From positions 558,001 through 622,000 of the forward strand of contig CM074133.1 in NCBI GenBank assembly GCA_037178625.1: 64,000 nucleotides of DNA, given 5' to 3'. The notes under the pieces are model-generated. The model saw nothing but the letters and a program-made list of their open reading frames with translations, searched no databases and had not been told where the DNA came from. This document shows positions 9,640-21,544 of this stretch, one piece after another. The number at the start of each line of letters is the position of its first letter. Position 1 is the first letter of the stretch. The DNA is from Skeletonema tropicum (lineage: Eukaryota; Bacillariophyta; Thalassiosirophyceae; Thalassiosirales; Thalassiosiraceae). Both the position numbers and the translations under genes were made by a program.

Positions 9640-11300
9640 AGATTGAAGTGAAATTAGAACATTCGTTATTATGAATTGTAGGGAGCAATACATAGATGAT
9701 AGTTGAATTTGAACTCATTACTTTTGCACATTCAGATGTCATTTACTCTCAGCATCCACTAACATACTTAGCAGTAGCAGACTTCTAATGCTACATGCCT
9801 TGTAGACAACCTCGCTCTCTAGACAATTATTGAATGACACGCACGATTAGTCCACAATTCCGTCGTGGATAAGCCTTGGGACAGCCTCTAGCTTGTAGAT
9901 TTCTTACAGCAATACTGAAGTGTCAACATGGGTTTACATTATCAGGTCACCGTACGTCAACTTGCCGGGCATGTGGCATGTCATGATGTAGTAATAATGT
10001 CTGGGACGATGTGTCCATTGTCTCAAACAGCTTCAGTGGGAGTCGAGCTGTCGTCATTCTGATACTCAAAAATATCATGATTAATTGCAGGGCTTTGACC
10101 TTTAGTACAGTATTCCCACACCCACACGTCTCGGCTCATAAACTCGATCATTGTGCTGGGCATGGCATGGGATGAGCTGTCCAGGCTCGAACTGTTGAAT
10201 GAGCAGTGTGAATCTGGAGCAAAACTAGCGATCTGCGATGTTGATCCGAATGCAGGAATGGCAGCGCAACCTTTGCTGCTGGAACCGATCTGCGTCCATG
10301 TGGATCGGGGTAAGGAGAAGATGACTTCAGATACTGGTGAAAGAGTAGTACGCTTCATGGACATCGCGCGCTGGCTAGGGAGATCTTCGCTAAGAGACTG
10401 ATATTGCTACCATCCGCGTTTGTATGGATTGGATCAATGTGAACTAGGCATTTCACTCTCCTTTGTGCCCTTTTTGTCTGGATGCTCCGGAGACATGCGC
10501 TCATGTGTTAATAATGTGACAGTAGGGTGAAATGTTTTCAGATGTCTCAGCGGATAGTTTACACTCCTGGCTGAAATCGGTGGGCGGGGAGACACGTGAT
10601 GTGCTGGAATGAGGTTTGGACGTGCAATCATCGGTACTCAGTACGAAAGGAATAGTACAATTGTTTAAGGTTATCCGTTGAAAAAGTCAAATTTCAGTAC
10701 CGAGCCTAGATCGACGAAACAGGCTTAATACTCTTGAGATGTAAAAGAACCGAACGGCTCTCAGGCCCCCTCAGCAAATTTGTCGCCGATCAGTACTGGT
10801 TGTTGACGTTCTGTGACTCTTGTGGAACATCTGAAAAGTGAGATGGCAGGAAGACGGAGGAAGGGATGCGGTTATGAAATTGCATTTGGGCCAAAACAAA
10901 TCATCCGCAGAGGGGATGCCCTCTAAATGTAAAGCTTATCATACATTTATTCATTTGTTTTCCTCGCAAAACCGCGTTTTGCCCCACATTCTCTCGAAAA
11001 TGCGTAAATATTTCTCAGCCTAGACATGGAACTGTCCGAGCGACACTCTTCTGTCGAAGCATCACTCGAAGCATCACTAAAGCCTTTTGTGAAGGTGTCT
11101 AAAAAGATCTTTGGCCTTCATTGTGAGCCTGTAGCCTGATGAGATAAATGATGTAGGAGTAATATATCACGAACAGGAACAGCCTTAATACGAAGGGGCA
11201 GGCTAGGTACACTACTTAGCACACCGTGTCCCTGGCCACACACCAACTCAATACTTCATACTTCGGCGAGGAAATAATAATAATAATTACCTAGAAGCTA
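9640..11300. other. Intergenic region with no convincing gene
   Basis: This is 1.66 kb between the dioxygenase stop and the ATPase start. A 113-codon open frame on the minus strand (10023-10364, Ser-rich, with FMSRDVWVWEY) could be a small gene, but nothing supports it beyond length. No repeats, RNA genes or clear promoter elements were recognised. The last few hundred bases presumably hold the ATPase promoter. Confidence 0.4.
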
Positions 11301-14300
11301 ATGAATCAATACACGTCAAATCATAAACCTGCTAAGGCTGCTTCCTCGGCAGCGGAGTCTGTGTACATGAAAAAATGGATCGTCGGGGCAATCGATACCT
11401 TAAGATTGAGATCGAATGGCAATACGTTCAATCGTGATGTAAATAATGAAGTCATTTGCTCTCGTGAGTATCTGTCATGTGCATTGAAAATAGCACACTC
11501 ACTTGCGAATCAACTATCTGCCGTCGAAGAGGAGAGGGGGTACAGAGAATTAATCCCTTCTCCACAAAATCTTGACGGTGATGATCCTTCGCTTTCGCCC
11601 CTCATGGACACGATAAGTAAACCGTGGTCAGAATATATTTCTGTGTACTGCATGACGAAAGTTATGGACGAAAAGAAAGAAGAGATCAGCGAGAATAATA
11701 TTAGTAATGGGGGTGGCGAGGGCAGCGAGATGCACACTTCCATACATGAACATTATGATTTTGAGCCTATCCCCATCAACATCAACGGGGGGGGAGATAA
11801 TTCGGAACAACCGGGGGATTTGCAAAACTTGGCAAACCAGCTATCAACATTACTTGATAATGATATTGTCGTTCCAACTATTAATTATTTGAACGTACGG
11901 GGCGCTATTTTGAATGAGGGAGCTGTAGCTGGAAGACCTCTCAGTGATAACGGAAAACTGGAGATAAATTCATTGGGTCTTGCCTTTTACGAGCTCTTTT
12001 CGGGTGGACAGATCACTGGTGCCGAGGGGATGTCACAGCAATTCTCTGCGCCGTTTATAACATCTTCGCCCTCGTTTTCTGCGCCGCTGACAACATCCAT
12101 GCCCTCATTTTCGAGGCAGTCCAGTGAGGAAGTGTGTGCGAGTACAGGGGGGGTTGGATCAATCGACATAACTGGGGGGCCGTCCAAAAGAAGGTCACAT
12201 GATAACGGCATCCTGGATAATTCGTATCATAAGATGATGGTCCGTACTCCGTCGTCGTTAATATCTGTAGAGCCATTGAAAATGTTAGGGGTGCCCACTG
12301 CTCTTTGCGACCTGATAAGTTACATGTTGGAGAGCAGAAGTGGTGGCGGTCATGATGAATCTTATGAATTTATTTCAGAGGTTAGGGACGATTTGAAGCT
12401 CATAATTGAGTCTCCCGACGCATACCTTCGAGACATTGATTTGGTGCAAGCTGCCAATGCCGGTCTGCAATTTGGGACCACCTTACATGGCAGGGAAACA
12501 GAGTTGCAGGCATTGAAGGCGTGTTATCAGCGATCAATATCTAATGAGTATGAGGTGGCCATGATTTGTGGTGTATCAGGTATAGGCAAATCCAAGCTGT
12601 CTGAGGAATTCATTCGATATGCAAATGAAAGTGGAAGCATAGTTTTATCGGGCCGCTGTGATAAGCTTCAGTCACAGCCCCTCCATGCTATTAGCTCATT
12701 GTTCGATAGATACTGTGCTACCTTATCGATGAAGGATCACTCGATGGCAGAGAAGGTTGCTACTGCCTTGAAAGAAAACCTGGGAGATGACGTGGCTAGT
12801 CTAGTTACGGCAATACCGAACTTAGCAAATCTCTTTGGAGACGACTTCAAACCCAAAGAGAACGAGAACGACACGGCTATGGATGCGCAAAAGCGGCTGC
12901 AATATCTTTTTTGTGAATTTGTTGCAGTTGTATCAAGTTGCCACGAGGAACATTTGGTACTCTTCCTTGATGATTGCCAATGGATTGATAATGCGTCTGT
13001 TGCGCTTCTGAATCAGATTATGATGAGGCTGGGGTCGCATCCCAACAGCCAAGGCTTCTTCTTCGGGTCTTACCGTGATGATGAAATGAATGAAATGCAT
13101 CCTCTCAATCTTATGCTCTCTTCTGTGAACAGTTTGTGCGGAATCAAGACGACCAAGATTAATCTCACACCTATGAGCAAGGGTGCTTTGAATGAAATGT
13201 TATCGTCTACATTGTCATTGCTGCCGCGTATTACACGACCACTTGCTAACATTCTGCACCATAAAACGAAGGGTAGCCCACTCTTTGTGAAGCAAGTGAT
13301 GATGGAGCTGTGCAATCAACGATTACTTTATCCTTCTCTCTCCCGTCGTCGATGGGTCTGGGAAGCTGATAAGATTCTTGACATCAAGATTCCAGAGAAT
13401 GTCGCTACTTTCATCACAAAATCGTTCGATCGTTTGCCTCCTGAGGTCATTTCTGCTCTGGTTGTCCTATCCTGTTTCGGTGCGAGTGCCAATGTCTCGA
13501 TGATAGAGGTGTTGGAAAGAGAGATCCAGCTACCACTCATATCACCACTTAATGATGCCGTCGGTCAGAGTGTGCTTGGAAAAAGAAACGGTGAATTCTA
13601 TTTCATGCATGATAAGTTACAAGAAGCCGCATATAGTATGATGCAACCAGAGGAACGCTGTATCCATCACAATCGGTAAGTCTCTCATTGTGATATTTTA
13701 GGATTTTGTTATTGCTCGCTCAAACACTCACAATACTTTTCTCTCAGATATGGACTGGCGTTAGGTTTTGTTGCAGTGCGAGAAGGTGATGACAGATTGC
13801 TACTAAGCGCCGTTGGACAGATCAACCACGGTGGGCCGCAAGCAGTTATTGACTGCGAGCAAGCTGTCGTGGTCGCGAATCTGAATCTAGATGCGGGGAG
13901 GAAAGCTGTAAATATGTCAGACTTCTTTTCAGCATACTCATTTTTCAATCATGGCATTTCGTTCCTGCCGAGTGGACACTGGGATAATAATTATGATTTG
14001 AGCTTGGAATTGTTCAATTGGGCAGTGAAATGCGCCTTGATGAATGCAGATCATGACAGTTTCAACGTTCTTACGAGCCAAATTATGCACTACGCCAAAT
14101 GCTTTGAAGATAGGTGCCAGGCAATATCCTATACAATTACACTTCTTGGATGGTCTGGCAATGTACCTGATGCAATCGAGCTCCTCAATAGTACACTCAC
14201 AAGTCTTGGACAGGGATTGCCGACGAAGATCACACCGACTTTCATCAAGCATGATTTGGACAGTACGAAGGCACTACTCGCAAGTCTCTCGGATGACACT

Positions 14301-15716
14301 TTGCTCACTTACCCAGTTATGGAAAACCCATCAATGATCTTGGCCCTTGAATTGTTGTCGAAATACTACAATTTTCTGAATTTTGTTGGTGACAGAGCGG
14401 CAATGCTTATTATCCCTTTGAAGGTGATCCAGTTATCTTTGACGTACGGCATGAGCCCAATTTCACCGGTAGGTTTTGCTCTATATGGTAACTTTCTTGC
14501 CCTCGTCCGGAACGAATTCCAAGAGGGATATCGTTACTCGAAGCTCGCGTTATCTCTGATGAAAAAGCTACCTTCTCGTGCTCAGGATGGCAATGTTATG
14601 TTTCATTCTAACATCACCAGGATATATGTTGAGCCAATGCAAAGCGCAATTGAGCTCTATCCCGACGCACTTAAAGCTGCCCTGAAAAGTGGCGTTCCAC
14701 ACGCCTCTTGTGTTTTTACGTACACATATGTTAATTTGAGCTTTTGGTCCGGCAAGGGATTGAAGGCAGTTGTCCCTACCATGAAAGAAACGCTAAAAGC
14801 AACAAAATACCACAAAAACCTGAATATATTGAGAATGATGCTTCCATCGCTTCGATTGGCCTTGCGATTGATTGGTGAAGAATCGAGTATGCCTCAGCAG
14901 GATCAGGATAGCCTAATCAACGCGTCTGACAGAACCAGCAAGAGTGACATCACTGGAAAGCACGCGTCATACTTTCACTCATTGTATTTCATTAAGCTCA
15001 CCGAGGCCTTGATATTCAGAGAGCTCGATGATGCAATAGATGCCTCCAACGATTATTTTTCTGTCGACAAAGGCTACCACTTTTCTCTTACTAATTTCAA
15101 TATGATTTTCAGAAGATTGTAAGTCTATTGCTGCGATTCCTAATTTTGATTCTTCGTCATTGTTCAACAGTGCTAATACTTGTTTTTCTCCTGCTTTCAT
15201 GCCAAAACAGTTACTCTGGTCTAGCATCATTCTGGATTGGTAGGGAAATCAAAGACAGAAAGAAGGCGAAGAAGTGGTTAACAAGAGGAGCTGAGATTAA
15301 GGATGAGATGGAGAAGTTGACTGCTTCGGCATCAGAATGGAACTTCCAGAATAGTGAGTACCAATTTCATCACGACGTTGTCTTTTTCTTTCTCTCGTAC
15401 AAATAAATGTATCTCATCTTGCTCTCCTATCTTTTCTACATCCGTAGAAGCGTATCTTCTCCAAGCCGAGGAACAATTCTGCAGAATGAACTTTGAGCCC
15501 GCAGAAAAGCTGTATGATGCTGCAATATTATCTTCAAAGATCCATAAGTTTGTGAATGAAGAGGCGTTAGCGAATGAACTTGCTGGGCATTTCTATCTCG
15601 AGACAGGTAGAAAGAATCAGTCAGTGCATTACTTCTCGCAAGCGTTTGAGAAGTACAATGAATGGGGCGCTGTAGCGAAGGCAAATACGCTCACAAGCTA
15701 TTTGGATGGAAGTTGA
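11301..15716 (+). CDS. AAA_16/STAND-type ATPase with TPR-like C-terminus (four exons)
   Basis: Exons are 11301-13675, 13748-15118, 15211-15353 and 15448-15716, all with GTAAGT/GTGAGT-type donors and CAG/TAG acceptors; the joined 4158 nt encode 1385 residues. The N-terminal 230 residues include NSLGLAFYELFSGG, which resembles the end of a protein-kinase domain, but no complete kinase is present. A P-loop GVSGIGKSKL lies at about 424 after GTTLHGRETEL, and a Walker B-like LVLFLDDCQWID at about 552, the pattern of AAA_16 (ORC1-like) ATPases found in MalT-like and kinase- or cyclase-linked signalling proteins. The C-terminal half is helical, TPR-like and rich in aromatic residues. It is probably a large cytosolic signalling scaffold; ligand and output domain are unknown. 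Related multi-exon proteins are common in diatoms (from memory). Confidence 0.8.
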
Positions 15717-16099
15717 GCGAGCTGCTGTTGTAAGGAATTGAATGATGCCTCTCCAGGTAGCAATAGTGTAACAAGAAAAAATTTTATGTACTTTGGAGAG
15801 AGGCAGAGAAAGTTTTCGCTCGCGGGCTTCCAGACGAAAAAACAATATATAATACGACCGCTGCGTGTCAACGGACGCGGCCAAGCCAAGTATCTTAATT
15901 AATTTTAATCCCCTGTCTACTTTGATTCGCAGTTATTCTCATTCGTTGCCCCTTATTTGAACATAGAAGTTTGAGGTCTTATAGATAGGTAAGACGATGA
16001 CCTACCATAACAATTCGCGCAAGAGACTGGGCTGCAGCCCCGCCTGTTTTTTGCACAGTCATGTCGTTCAAGCGAGTGGTTGTGTTGTACTTATCAGCA
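15717..16099. other. Spacer, nothing recognised
   Basis: AT-rich DNA following the ATPase gene. A short TTAATTAATTTTAAT stretch lies near 15896. No gene or repeat was seen. Confidence 0.4.
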
Positions 16100-16104
16100 T
16101 GTAG

Positions 16105-16398
16105 CTATATGTTTAAGCTTGAATATATTAGGAAATGGTATTTCATAACGGATAGTAAGATACTTCTCGTAGTTGAATTCAAGGTGCACGAGGCAGATGA
16201 GCATCTATCGTTCCTGATATTTCTTTGAAGAATAGCGCAGGATATAATGAGTCCGGGACCTTGGAGATGCTTAATAGCTTCTTCCTCATCATCGGGTACT
16301 GCTGACATATCAGCGTTGCAAACAAGATAGTGTACTCTCCAATCTAATGAAGGATCTTCAGCAGTAACCCAAGTATAGTTGAGTTCTTCGAAGCTCAT
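16105..16398 (-). pseudogene. Decayed coding fragment related to the one at 26120
   Basis: The open frame starts MSFEELNYTWVTAEDP and stays plausible through LDWRVHYLVCNADMSAV. Near 16260 a better protein continues in another frame: S-L-Y-PALFFKEI-x-x-x-IDAH. The same pattern, SPALFFKQILDAH, occurs in the fragment at 26120-26338. The two fragments look like remnants of one unidentified family, with a frameshift here. Confidence 0.4.
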
Positions 16399-17450
16399 GA
16401 GATTGCCTCCGACGTTTGATTGTTTAGTCTCAAAACTAAACGAGTATAAGTAGGGACTCGGCCCGTCGGCAGGGTAATAGCAACGATAATTGGAGCTTGA
16501 TCCGCAACATCCGCTCCAGGGCGGAAAGAATCATAAGCACTCCCAACGCTGCCATATAGATACAATCGTAATCAGGCTTTTGTTGGAGTAACGTATGGAT
16601 GATATCATCTAGGTGGGAAAAGAAGGGATCCTTGGAATTTGCTGCTCTTCATCTCCGCATGATCACCATCCTCACGTGGAGGAGGGGGAGGTGGGATCCC
16701 CCCCTGTGCCAGTTGAGAGGATCGCATTAAAGATATTCTCATTGGTTAAGTGAAAAAGCTTCCAATCGAGTTTCATCTTCCCCCGCTAAAACTGTAGCTT
16801 TCGATCAATAATAATATAATAAGAGAGGTATCGATTTGTCTTAGCTGCCTATAAGGGAAGGACAAAATGAATCATGGATGGTTAGATAATGACGAGGCAT
16901 TGATAACAGACACAAAAATATATGACCACAACCACCGTCATAAGAGAATCACATGATGCATAAAATGTATGAAGGGGGACGTTATCTCGTGATCAAAGGA
17001 TGGTACTTCATGGAGACATGTCGATACATCCGGGGGTGACGCGCCAGCTGATACACAGCCCACGGAGGGTTGAACAACTCGAACGCCAGCTCGCACCGTT
17101 CCTTTACACGCACCATGAAGACCACAATATTACAAAGAATGTAAGACTTTGAGGCAGACGAGCACTCTACAACCACCAAAGTAGAGGGCGACCTTCCATT
17201 CGGCCATTAACTTTTCCGAACAAATTACGATACCATGTTCTTCTCTTCCTCTTCTCTGATCAATTTGCCAAAGTGAGTATAATAAAATTGGAAGAACTTA
17301 CCTTTGGTGCTGCCGCCTCTTGCTTGTCCGGTTGTCGTCACCACCGCCTGCTTGTTGCTTGATATTCATTATGAATTATGAACACCGCACCTCGTCATAG
17401 CCATTTTATGGTGACGTTGTAACCCCATGGCCACATATCCGCTGGGGGGT
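16399..17450. other. Intergenic DNA, no gene supported
   Basis: Several short open frames occur (for example minus 16982-17179) but none has recognisable features. A C/G-rich run lies near 16680-16705. Confidence 0.35.
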
Positions 17451-17453
17451 GCC

Positions 17454-18082
17454 GATATTGACCTTTCCACAGCAGCCCACTTTCTTCTCTCATCCACTTT
17501 TTCCCTGATTCTCTACTGGTTCTCTGGAAATCTGTGTCTACAGATCGATTTTTTCACAATTTTGTTAGAGCTTTTAGTTAGAGAGCAGCTCTCATGGCCA
17601 AAATTAATTCTCAGGAAGATGTCTAGTATGCATTTCCAGTACTACCAACCTTTCGTCGACTATATTGTCGACTCTATACATATGTTGGTTGGCCGAAAAT
17701 TCCAATTCCCCGCTGAGAAATGCATGTGAGAGTACACTAGCTTTTTGCCATGTAAAAAACTTTGGCCATCAGCCATCATAGCTAGCACCAAGTTAGAGGG
17801 CACCTTCAAATGCATATATCTCGACGAAAATATACGCTTTCACCACATAGCAAGCAGTTAATATACTCACATAATAGTCACCTAAAGGATAGTATCTCGG
17901 GGCTAGCATATAGACCACTTCTCTGAAACTTAATTTTGGCGGTCAGAGCTGCTCCCTAACTAAAATCACTAACAAAATTGTGAAAAAATCGATCTGTAGA
18001 CACAGATTTCCAGAGAATCGGGGAAAAAGAAGATGAGACTGCTCAGCCCACTGGGCGTGCCCACTGTGGAAAGGTCAATATC
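17454..18082. mobile_element. Foldback/MITE-like element with about 160-bp inverted arms
   Basis: The left arm (17454-about 17614) and right arm (about 17925-18082) are inverted copies: GATATTGACCTTTCCACAG at the left end matches its complement at the right end. A long perfect core (about 50 bp, around TCTACAGATCGATTTTTTCA) lies inside. The arms differ by small indels. The centre (about 310 bp) has no coding capacity. Weaker similarity continues outward to a GGCCACAT motif near 17430 and 18110. Confidence 0.8.
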
Positions 18083-18850
18083 CGAAAAATATCTTATCGG
18101 TCCGGCCACATTTAATATAGTTCAACTTCCCGGGGCAGCCCCCTAGAGAACCCAAGTGAGCCCTACGATTATATGCTAATCCAGAGCGAGAAGACGAGAC
18201 AGAGCTTGTATCTAGATAAGTCAGAGCTCACAGCACGAACCATCTTGGAGACGAAAAAGCTCGTGCAACTAGGAGATACCAATTGGAGAGAGGGCAAGGT
18301 TGCATGCTACAATGTCGTAGCTGGTCTGAGAGGTCCAGTGCGGGCTGGCTGGCATCACAACATTCTACCATATCGTATCTATCGTCGTCAAGATGCTCAT
18401 GAGTTGTTGCTGCTTGTCATTACGCTTGTTTATGATATATAAAAGCACAAGAGCGTTGCTAAGTCTTGTTTCTCATGACGGCATGGACAGTGGCAGGTTC
18501 AGCAAAAAAAGCAACTCGGGAAGGATTTATCTTGTTGAATTGCCGAGGTGTAGGGCATTTATTCATTGTAACAATTAATTTAAAGATGATATTCATGCAA
18601 ACTATGAAGATCAGAATACTTTAGAAGCCTGTTCAATCAATTGGTAATGATTACTGGGCTAGAAATTGATGCTGTAGTCACAAATAAACATCGGATATTT
18701 TATATCCGATCCATATCCGATTGCTGCCAAAAAGAGGCCAAAATATCCGCGGTTATGTGGCCAATAGGTTAGCACGTTGCACGTTGCACGTCCTAAAATG
18801 TCTAATGATGGTGAGAGGTGAGAATTCGGAGTGAGCAAAAGAAGTTGTCG
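18083..18850. other. Intergenic DNA with small palindromes
   Basis: No gene is supported. Around 18690-18720 there are nested CGGATAT/ATATCCG inverted repeats, and GCACGTT is repeated three times near 18771-18791. Confidence 0.4.
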
Positions 18851-19282
18851 CCCACGGGCACCCTACATAGGATCTTCTGTCACATGTGGGTGCTGATCAT
18901 ATGCGAAAGTCGTACCACTGAGCCACTAGACGTCTAGTGGCTCAGTGGTACGACTTTCGCATATGACCACTGGATAAACACTTTCCGAGGTTGGGAACCG
19001 AACCTGCGAGCTCCTTGATGTACTTTTGCTGATCATATGCGAAAGTCGTACCACTGAGCCACAGACGAACCTGCGAGCTCCTTGATGTACTTTTGCTGAT
19101 CAAATGCGAAAGTCGTACCACTGAGCCACTAGACGTCTAGTGGCTCAGTGGTACGACTTTCGCATATGATCAGCAGTGGGAGTCCTCTTCAGAGGGACTC
19201 TGCACATGTGCAGAGAGCTGAGTCCTCCAAGTGACTCAGACAGGTGTCTGAAGATCCTATGTAGGGTGGCCCACGGGGCAGA
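18850..19282. mobile_element. Large inverted-repeat element containing tRNA-like units and a hairpin train
   Basis: The outer ends are inverted copies (about 25 bp, including ACCCTACATAGGATCTTC at 18870-18887 and its complement at 19250-19267). Inside lie alternating inverted tRNA-like units, then at 19176-19251 four small hairpins in a row: GTCC-TCTTCA-GAGGAC, CTCTGCACATGTGCAGAG, CTGAGTC-x-GACTCAG and CAGACA-x-TGTCTG. There is no coding capacity. It looks like an element that grew by repeated inverted insertions. Confidence 0.75.
18891..19175. repeat. Array of alternating tRNA-like A-box/B-box units
   Basis: Five partial or full copies alternate in direction: 18891-18931 (minus), 18932-18966 (plus), 18967-19062 (minus, full unit), 19063-19135 (minus, partial) and 19136-19175 (plus). 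Copies meet head to head at perfect CCACTAGACGTCTAGTGG palindromes (18923-18940 and 19127-19144). The full unit has the A-box-like TGGCTCAGTGG and B-box-like GGTTCGGTTCC on the minus strand. It matches the arms of the element at 1828-2132. Confidence 0.85.
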
Positions 19283-21274
19283 TATTCTTCATCAAACGGG
19301 GGCTAACCCCGAATTCGCTGAAAATAGATCAATCTGAGGGAAATGAAGAACGCGCTTTGCCCCCCACCCCCCAACGATACCGTACTTTTACCTCCAAATC
19401 CAGCCCACGTACAACTCAGACTCACGACGCCGCTCGCGCGCTCCCCAGGACAGGGCACATCAAAGAATCCCCAGGAGACGTGCTGAGATGATGTGCACAC
19501 TATGAATACTCCTACCCTACAACGAGCCATTTAGTTTTGACTGCTGTACTACTACTCATTTGTGGACGGGGAAGACATCATAGGATCTTGATGTTGCAAC
19601 ATCTGAAGTTGTAGCTGGTGCTAGCGCTGAGAACCAGATACTCTAGAGAGTTTGGTTAGATACGAGCAACCAAGTCCATATCACTGTTGCAGGAGTGCGG
19701 ATGAAGAGAGAGAGATCATTTTGTGGGTACCTACTAACAAACAATACAATTGAGTCTGCCAGCTACTCAATTGGTCTCTCTTATTTGGGCTCGGTAGAAG
19801 AACTACAACATATGTACTTCTGGTGGGTGGGGCTCGTAGTACAATACTTACGTGCCGGCTCGTGCAACACGCCGGTTCGTTCAGCAGGGAGATCGCGATG
19901 CACCTAGCTAAGTAAAACCGCGCTACTGACTTAGTACCGCTGTCTCCTTTTTGGATGACGTCAAAGAATAAAGATTTATCAGGTACACTACGTATGATGT
20001 ACTTTCTCTAGAGAGACACAAGTGTCAGTGGCGAAAGGAGAACTGAAACCAGGAGGGGCTAGGGTTGTCCCGAGGACGCCTGTGGGGCCTGCTGGGTACG
20101 GATTGGTCGACGGAGGTGGATAGCGAAACTTAAACTAGCTTGACAGGAATATGAAGCTTCATTGAATGACTACTTACAGAATTGACATGGAAATGTAAAT
20201 AGAACAACCAAAAGAATGAAGATGAATGCTTAGCATGAGACATTACGCAATACCCAGTGAACAATAGAGCGTGCTAGCTGTCGGCCATGGTTGGCACACG
20301 TTTCATGCGGACGACGCTTGTGCTTGTGGATGACTAGTTCAATGAGGAGAAATCCCAAGTGATTTTCATACATCGTACGGCATATTTCTTCCTTGTGCAT
20401 CTTCTCAGCTAGCGGTGAGAGACATACACCATATGTTCTCATCGATGTCGAGCGACGATCAGTATGTCGTTCATCACATGATGTGCGCTTCGTGCCCCTC
20501 ACGCTTCCAGATCCAGACGGCGAATCCATCTGCCGGCCGCACCACTTCAGGGACGGATTCAGCATCATTATATATATATATAACCATTTTGATTCGCAGT
20601 GGATAGCGTTGCAGCGGCGATAAAGCAAGTTGCTGATGTGCTATCATTTTGTTATATTATCATTGTCATTGCTATCATTACTGTGACCAGCTTTGATCTG
20701 TCGTATCATGCTCTGGGCAACAATTATTGTGCAAACTATCACGATCATGCTATTCCTCTGTGTTTCTGGGGATAGCCAGCATATGCATATGTTTGTTATC
20801 AGTTACCATAGATTATGTCGCCTTGAGAGGGCCCACCACCAGACCCAGACGTACTTTAAAATTTCTGTTACATCATCATTATTATTCCTCTGTGTCTGTG
20901 TTTCTGACTTGCACTCTGTGACCTTTCTACTTGCACCCCACAGCCCACATACGATACACAGCCGAGCCGCATAAGTCGTAAGTATGTACTGGCAGATACA
21001 ATAGTACTGGCCCAAAAACGTTGCCTCAGAACTCAGAATCTTCAGAACAGCTGCCTGCGCTTCTTCGGAATTTAGTCTTGGATAGGTAGAGGTTCAAAGT
21101 TCAAAGTTCCAATTCAAATTGTTTCACTGGTACTCAGTTGTTTCCTGCGAAAGACAGCAAGAACGCATGAAGAAAAGAAACACCACTCGTCTTCCAACAT
21201 CAAAATTCTTTATCGAGGTCCTCTGTGATGAACCCTGAGAATAGGGCAAATAAGTACGTAGGAATTCCATACAT
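19283..21274. other. Intergenic DNA with a LINE-tail fragment
   Basis: No gene is supported. A short motif at about 20010-20050 resembles the terminal repeat of the element at 32494. A TA microsatellite lies at about 20569-20582. The stretch 20815-20885 is listed separately. Confidence 0.35.
20815..20885 (+). repeat. LINE/SINE 3' tail fragment
   Basis: It reads GTCGCCTTGAGAGGGC, then CAGACGTACTTTAAAATTTC and a CATCATCATTATT tail. This matches the 3' end of the LINE at 28495-31476 and the tail of the SINE at 57541. It is probably an old, severely 5'-truncated insertion. Confidence 0.6.
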
Positions 21275-21515
21275 GCCTGTCCCCCGTTTTTTTTTGGTTC
21301 CGACGATCTCCACTTTTTGCTCTCCACCGCCGCAGCCACAAAGATCCGCCCTCCCGTAGTATCATATTACCACCCATACCATAGGGCACACACAACGCAT
21401 AATAACTTGATAACATACTGTCCCCTACAGAATTTTCCGTAGAATTCAACGGCGGCCGCCGATTTGTTACGTTTGCAGCGGTTTTATTTACGTATCGTCA
21501 TAAAGCTGACGGTGC
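21275..21515 (+). repeat. Left terminal inverted repeat of the XPG transposon
   Basis: It is nearly identical to the complement of 24678-24919, with a few substitutions and one-base indels. Because the transposase ATG lies just inside, this repeat probably carries its promoter. Confidence 0.9.
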
Positions 21516-21544
21516 TTTTTCTTATCATCATCGCATCTTTCATC

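Noticed and set aside
10023..10364. 113-codon Ser-rich minus-strand frame as a gene
   Set aside because: Only its length supports it; there is no motif, splice context or relative in the window. It is mentioned within the intergenic entry instead.
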